Shown here piece by piece: positions 36,937-39,716 of a stretch of DNA of 39,716 bases. The notes under the pieces were generated by a model, which searched no databases, was not told where the DNA came from, and saw nothing but the letters and a program-made list of their open reading frames with translations. The stretch is from the NCBI GenBank assembly GCA_964535025.1, contig CAZHRW010000240.1:1-39716 (forward strand), read 5' to 3'. The position numbers were made by a program, and so were the translations under genes. Source of the DNA: JAAYZK01 sp964535025. Lineage in GTDB: Bacteria > Planctomycetota > Phycisphaerae > SM23-33 > FEN-1343. Within the stretch, counting starts at the first letter, position 1. Each line of letters begins with the position of its first letter.

Positions 36937-37964
36937 TTGCCCAACTCCCGCTTGAGGGTCTCCACCGCCTCGATGAGCCGGTCGGGTCCGTCGCGGACGA
37001 TGTCGACCACCGGCAGGCCCAACTCGGCCTCGACCCGCTCGCGCTCGGCGCGGGCCTCGGCGTCGGAGAAGCCCATCGTGTTGGCCCCCACGGCGATGAC
37101 GCGGCAGGGATGATGGACCGAGCCGAGCGTGGTGTACAGGTCCCGCAGCTCGGCGAGCGGCTTGCAGGCCACGTCGATGTTGGTGTGGTGCGTGCGCCCC
37201 ATGCGGTAGCACAGGATCAGCCCGTCCGGCAGGCAGCCGTGCAGCAGCCCCAGCGTCACCGACGAGTACATCGGGTGGGTGATCGAGCCCTGGCCCTCGA
37301 CGATGATAATGCCGTGGTGCTGGTGGTCGAGGACGAGCTGCTCGGCGGCGCCGTTGATGAAGTCGGCGACGACGCAGTCGATCGGGCAGCCGTCGCCCTC
37401 GATCATGATCCCCGTCTGGCCGGTGGCGACGAACTTGGCGTCGTGGCCGGCGGCCGTCAGGGCGCGGGCCAGTTCGAGGCTGACGACCATCTTGCCGCAG
37501 TTGCAGTCGTGGCCGACGGTATGGATCCGCAGGCACCGCGGGTCGATCCCGGTCCGCCGGGCGACGGTGCGGCAGGTGTTCCTGCGGACGTCGACGAGCG
37601 TGGCGCCCGAGGCGGCCGCGGCGGCGGCGAACTCGGCATCGTCGCGGAGGAACTGGTGCATCCCCGACAGGATCGTCATCCCCCGCCCGATCGCCTCGAG
37701 GATCGTCGGCCGCCAAGCCTTCGGGATCTGTCCCCCGGCCGGCGCGACGGCCAGGACGAACGTGTCGGCCGGCGGGGCGTCGGCCAGTTCGGCGACCACG
37801 GGAATCCCGCCGCCCAGGTCGTACCGCTGGCCGCACGTGGCCGCCCCCGGCGCGCGGTCGATCACCGCGACAACCTGCTCGGGTTGATACCGCAGCAGGT
37901 TGATGCCCGTCTTGGCGTTCAGCCCGTCGGCGACGCCGTCCACCATGAGGATCATCCGGCGCAT
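36933..37964 (-). CDS. dgcN: DUF1611 family protein, D-glutamate N-acetyltransferase type (DgcN)
   Basis: The 343-residue protein matches DUF1611 in full. The N-terminal Rossmann-like part includes GINLLRYQPEQVVAVIDR and VAPAGGQIPKAWRP. The P-loop-like GHDCNCGKM follows (Met replaces Ser/Thr), then GQTGIMIEGDGCPIDCVVADF and VEGQGSITHPMYSS. I recall homologues, annotated DgcN, that acetylate D-glutamate; DgcA then racemises the product for catabolism. Recycling of peptidoglycan D-Glu would be one use. The promoter TTGACA-17-GATAGT ends 8 bases before the ATG, so translation is probably leaderless. The gene's upstream side meets the mobile-type module. Confidence 0.85.
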   Translation of the reverse strand: MRRMILMVDGVADGLNAKTGINLLRYQPEQVVAVIDRAPGAATCGQRYDLGGGIPVVAELADAPPADTFVLAVAPAGGQIPKAWRPTILEAIGRGMTILSGMHQFLRDDAEFAAAAAASGATLVDVRRNTCRTVARRTGIDPRCLRIHTVGHDCNCGKMVVSLELARALTAAGHDAKFVATGQTGIMIEGDGCPIDCVVADFINGAAEQLVLDHQHHGIIIVEGQGSITHPMYSSVTLGLLHGCLPDGLILCYRMGRTHHTNIDVACKPLAELRDLYTTLGSVHHPCRVIAVGANTMGFSDAEARAERERVEAELGLPVVDIVRDGPDRLIEAVETLKRELGK

Positions 37965-37972
37965 AGGGGGGT

Positions 37973-38001
37973 ACTATCGGACCCGTGGGGCGCCCTGTCA
38001 A
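37973..38001 (-). promoter_or_regulatory. dgcN promoter, leaderless type
   Basis: On the minus strand a perfect TTGACA (38001-37996), a 17-bp spacer and GATAGT (37978-37973) are followed by ACCCCCCT and the ATG at 37964. The predicted start coincides with the ATG; only C-rich sequence, no ribosome site, lies between. Confidence 0.55.
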
Positions 38002-38028
38002 GACTCGGTCGGCCGGGTGGCTCAGGTT

Positions 38029-38076
38029 GTTCATTTCTTCTCATTTGTTCTCATCGGCGCTCATTTCTCTTCATGT
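38029..38076 (+). repeat. Five TCAT repeats in exact 10-bp phase (iteron-like)
   Basis: TCAT starts at 38031, 38041, 38051, 38061 and 38071. Three units read TCATTT followed by pyrimidines (TCATTTCTTC, TCATTTGTTC, TCATTTCTCT). The 10-bp period places all copies on one face of the helix. The strand is pyrimidine-rich and stands out from the flanking GC-rich DNA. It precedes a replication-type gene and lies 28 bases beyond the dgcN -35, so it may be an origin iteron set or an operator cluster. Confidence 0.7.
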
Positions 38077-38151
38077 CGCGCGCGCAGGGCGGTGGCCTAT
38101 GTGCTAGACCCGGTGCATGCATCCTGTGACCCCTTGTTGAGGAGACTTCGC

Positions 38152-38919
38152 ATGACCGGAACCTTCTACAAGTTGCCCAAGACCCTCGCGGCCCGCCGGG
38201 ACCTGTCGCCGATCGACAAGCTCATCTACGCCGTCATCGCCGACCGCATCGGCGCCAATGACCACTGCTGGCCGGGCGTTCGCCGTCTGGCGGCCGATGT
38301 GGGCTGCCACCGCGCCACGGTGTCCCAGGCGGTCGGACGTCTGGAAGCCGCCGGCCTGGTGACCGTCGAGCACGGCTGCCTGGGGCGGACGAACCGGTAC
38401 CGCCTGGTGTCGGGTGAGACGGCCGGGTCCGCCGTCCCGTCCGGCCGGCATCGCCGACACGGCCCGGCCGGGATGTCCGAGGGGCCGGTCGCTCCGCCCG
38501 GCCGGGCGCGGCCGGAATCGGCGACCCAAACGAGACAGACCCAGGAAAAGACCAAGACCCACAAGACCAAGCGCGCCGACGCTTCAGATCCCTTCCAGGG
38601 GACGCCCCTGCCCGAGGGGCTGGACACCCCGGACTTCCGGGCCGCCTGGGACGAGTGGGTGGCCTACCGGCGGGAGATCCGCAAGGCCCTCACCCCCACG
38701 GCCATCCGCCGCCACCTGGCCACGCTGGCGGCCCACGGTCCCGACACCGCCGCGGCGATGATCGGCCAGTCGATCGAACGGGCTTGGGTGGGGCTGTTTC
38801 CCGTCAAGGGCGACCGCCGTCGCCGGCCGCCGCAGGAGGATCTCGGCGCGGCCCTGGGCACGCGTCCGCTGACGATGGAAGAGGCCGACGCGTTGGACGC
38901 GGCCTGCGGGGAGAGGTAG
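38152..38919 (+). CDS. Phage-like replication protein with N-terminal HTH
   Basis: The 255-residue protein opens with a winged-helix of the HTH_36 type (SPIDKLIYAVIADRIGAND and CWPGVRRLAADVGCHRATVSQAV, residues about 19-70). A Pro/Arg/Gly linker follows. The C-terminal domain has the W...W...R pattern with SIERAWVGLFP, as in phage replisome organisers. It probably binds the origin and loads helicase. ATG 38152 follows GAGGAG by 7 bases. The primase gene begins 3 bases after its stop. Confidence 0.8.
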   Translation: MTGTFYKLPKTLAARRDLSPIDKLIYAVIADRIGANDHCWPGVRRLAADVGCHRATVSQAVGRLEAAGLVTVEHGCLGRTNRYRLVSGETAGSAVPSGRHRRHGPAGMSEGPVAPPGRARPESATQTRQTQEKTKTHKTKRADASDPFQGTPLPEGLDTPDFRAAWDEWVAYRREIRKALTPTAIRRHLATLAAHGPDTAAAMIGQSIERAWVGLFPVKGDRRRRPPQEDLGAALGTRPLTMEEADALDAACGER

Positions 38920-38922
38920 ACC

Positions 38923-39716
38923 ATGGACGCGACACGGCGCGAACGGATGGATCGGACGGCCCTGGAAGGGGCCCTGCGGGAGGCCGGCGCGACGGTGAGA
39001 GGGACCTCGGTGCGCTGCCCGTTCCACGACGACCGCCACCCCTCCGGGGCGATCTTCCGCGGCGACGACGGGGCGTGGCGGTTCAAGTGCCACGCGAGCG
39101 AGTGCGGCTTCGCGGGGGATGTCTACGACGTCCGGGCCCGGGCGACCGGCCGCCCGCTGAAGGCGGTTCTGCCCGGCCGAGCGGACCGGCGGGCGGATCG
39201 GGCCCCGCGGCGGTTCGCCACCGTCGAGGCGATGGCCGCCGCCGTCGGCCTGCCGCTGGAGGCGACCTACCGCTACACGAACCCGGCGACCGGCCGGGTC
39301 GACCTGGTGGTGATGCGGTTCGCCGACGGCGACCGCGGCAAGACCTTCCGCCAGGGGCGGCCGGACGGCGACGGCTACGTCCTGGCCGCGCCGCCCAAGC
39401 CCTGGCCGCTGTACAACCGCACGCGGATCGCCCGCGCCTCGGCGGTGGTGGTCGTCGAGGGCGAGAAGTGCGTCCACGCCCTGACCCAGGCGGGCGTGGT
39501 GGCGACCACCGCCCCGGCCGGGGCGGGCAAGGCGTCGGCGGCCGACTGGACCCCGCTGGCGGGCAAGACCGTGACGTTGTGGCCCGACCATGACGACGCC
39601 GGCCGCGCCCACATGGAGGGCGTCGCCGCCTGCCTGGAGGTGCTCGATCCCCCGCCCCGCCTGCGGTGGGTCGACCCGTCGTCGCTGGACCTGCCGGTGA
39701 CCGGCGACGCGGCGGA
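38923..39716 (+). CDS. Primase-type zinc finger and TOPRIM protein (3' end outside window)
   Basis: 264 residues are visible and the frame is open at the window edge. The N-terminus has the primase zinc-binding pattern CPFHDDRHPSG...FKCHASECGF. A TOPRIM domain follows, with VVVEGEKC (Glu) and WPDHDDAGRAH (DxD). Such proteins synthesise primers or join helicase in phages and integrative elements; a helicase domain may lie beyond the edge. It follows the HTH gene by 3 bases, in one operon. Confidence 0.85.
   Translation, partial: MDATRRERMDRTALEGALREAGATVRGTSVRCPFHDDRHPSGAIFRGDDGAWRFKCHASECGFAGDVYDVRARATGRPLKAVLPGRADRRADRAPRRFATVEAMAAAVGLPLEATYRYTNPATGRVDLVVMRFADGDRGKTFRQGRPDGDGYVLAAPPKPWPLYNRTRIARASAVVVVEGEKCVHALTQAGVVATTAPAGAGKASAADWTPLAGKTVTLWPDHDDAGRAHMEGVAACLEVLDPPPRLRWVDPSSLDLPVTGDAA

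Noticed and set aside
38029..38076. Phased TCAT units as a CRISPR array
   Set aside because: Units are 10 bp with no spacers; the pattern fits protein-binding repeats.

Overview
This 39.7 kb window is very GC-rich bacterial chromosome. It most resembles a member of the Planctomycetota, probably of the Phycisphaerae type. Pointers are a PEP-CTERM sorting signal (13703-14512), proline/threonine/alanine linkers of the 'SAPASQPA' kind after signal peptides, a probable planctomycete-type DUF6677 membrane protein, many standalone regulators, and scattered housekeeping genes not gathered in classical operons. This is inference from protein style; no 16S rRNA or other marker lies in the window.

Layout. 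1-136: tail of an unidentified basic coiled-coil protein, then an AT-rich repeat patch. 417-3458 (+): pyrF, a small kinase-fold protein, YjbQ, and a MerR-HTH/receiver regulator. 3463-4836 (-): RNase D. 4931-7458 (+): two membrane proteins, a degenerate isochorismatase-fold protein, dimeric dUTPase and a standalone LigD-type phosphoesterase domain. 7434-8222 (-): first member of an anchored paralogue pair. 8382-13287 (+): unknown protein, TrpG/PabA amidotransferase, 2-hydroxyacid dehydrogenase, GH20 hexosaminidase and TsaB. 13703-14512 (+): PEP-CTERM protein behind a long leader. 14657-15364 (-): zinc-ribbon membrane protein. 15564-16514 (+): nucleoside-phosphorylase homologue. 16607-20428 (-): DUF1638 protein, sensor kinase fused to a solute-binding domain, SGNH hydrolase, STAS protein and NifU-like scaffold. 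20667-26848 (+): second paralogue, CMP-sugar synthetase, metal-dependent hydrolase lipoprotein, quinone oxidoreductase, SDR, type I dehydroquinase-like protein, PilZ protein and a small protein. 26845-30504 (-): SH3 envelope protein and a partner-switching module (HATPase, STAS, Ser/Thr kinase). 30975-34191 (-): glycyl radical enzyme and its activase. 34311-35804 (-): secreted repeat-type protein. 35917-37964 (-): dgcA/dgcN D-glutamate genes. 38029-39716 (+): start of a phage-like or mobile replication module (10-bp phased repeats, HTH replication protein, zinc-finger/TOPRIM primase) running off the window.

Themes. Several enzyme-fold proteins have lost or changed catalytic residues (isochorismatase-like, SGNH, dehydroquinase-like, phosphorylase-like, sensor kinase), which suggests altered chemistry or sensory roles. 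Several genes (trpG/pabA, dgcN, rnd, the glycyl radical enzyme, pyrF) have promoter-like hexamers so close to the start codon that their mRNAs may be leaderless, and several of these promoters carry perfect dyads. Signalling is prominent: MerR-REC, SBP-kinase, STAS/HATPase/Hanks kinase, and PilZ. The kinase's N-terminal region looks like the c-di-GMP-binding MshEN fold, so it and the PilZ protein may share a second messenger. The two most attractive candidates for undescribed biology are this possible c-di-GMP-gated partner switch and the uncharacterised glycyl radical enzyme pair.
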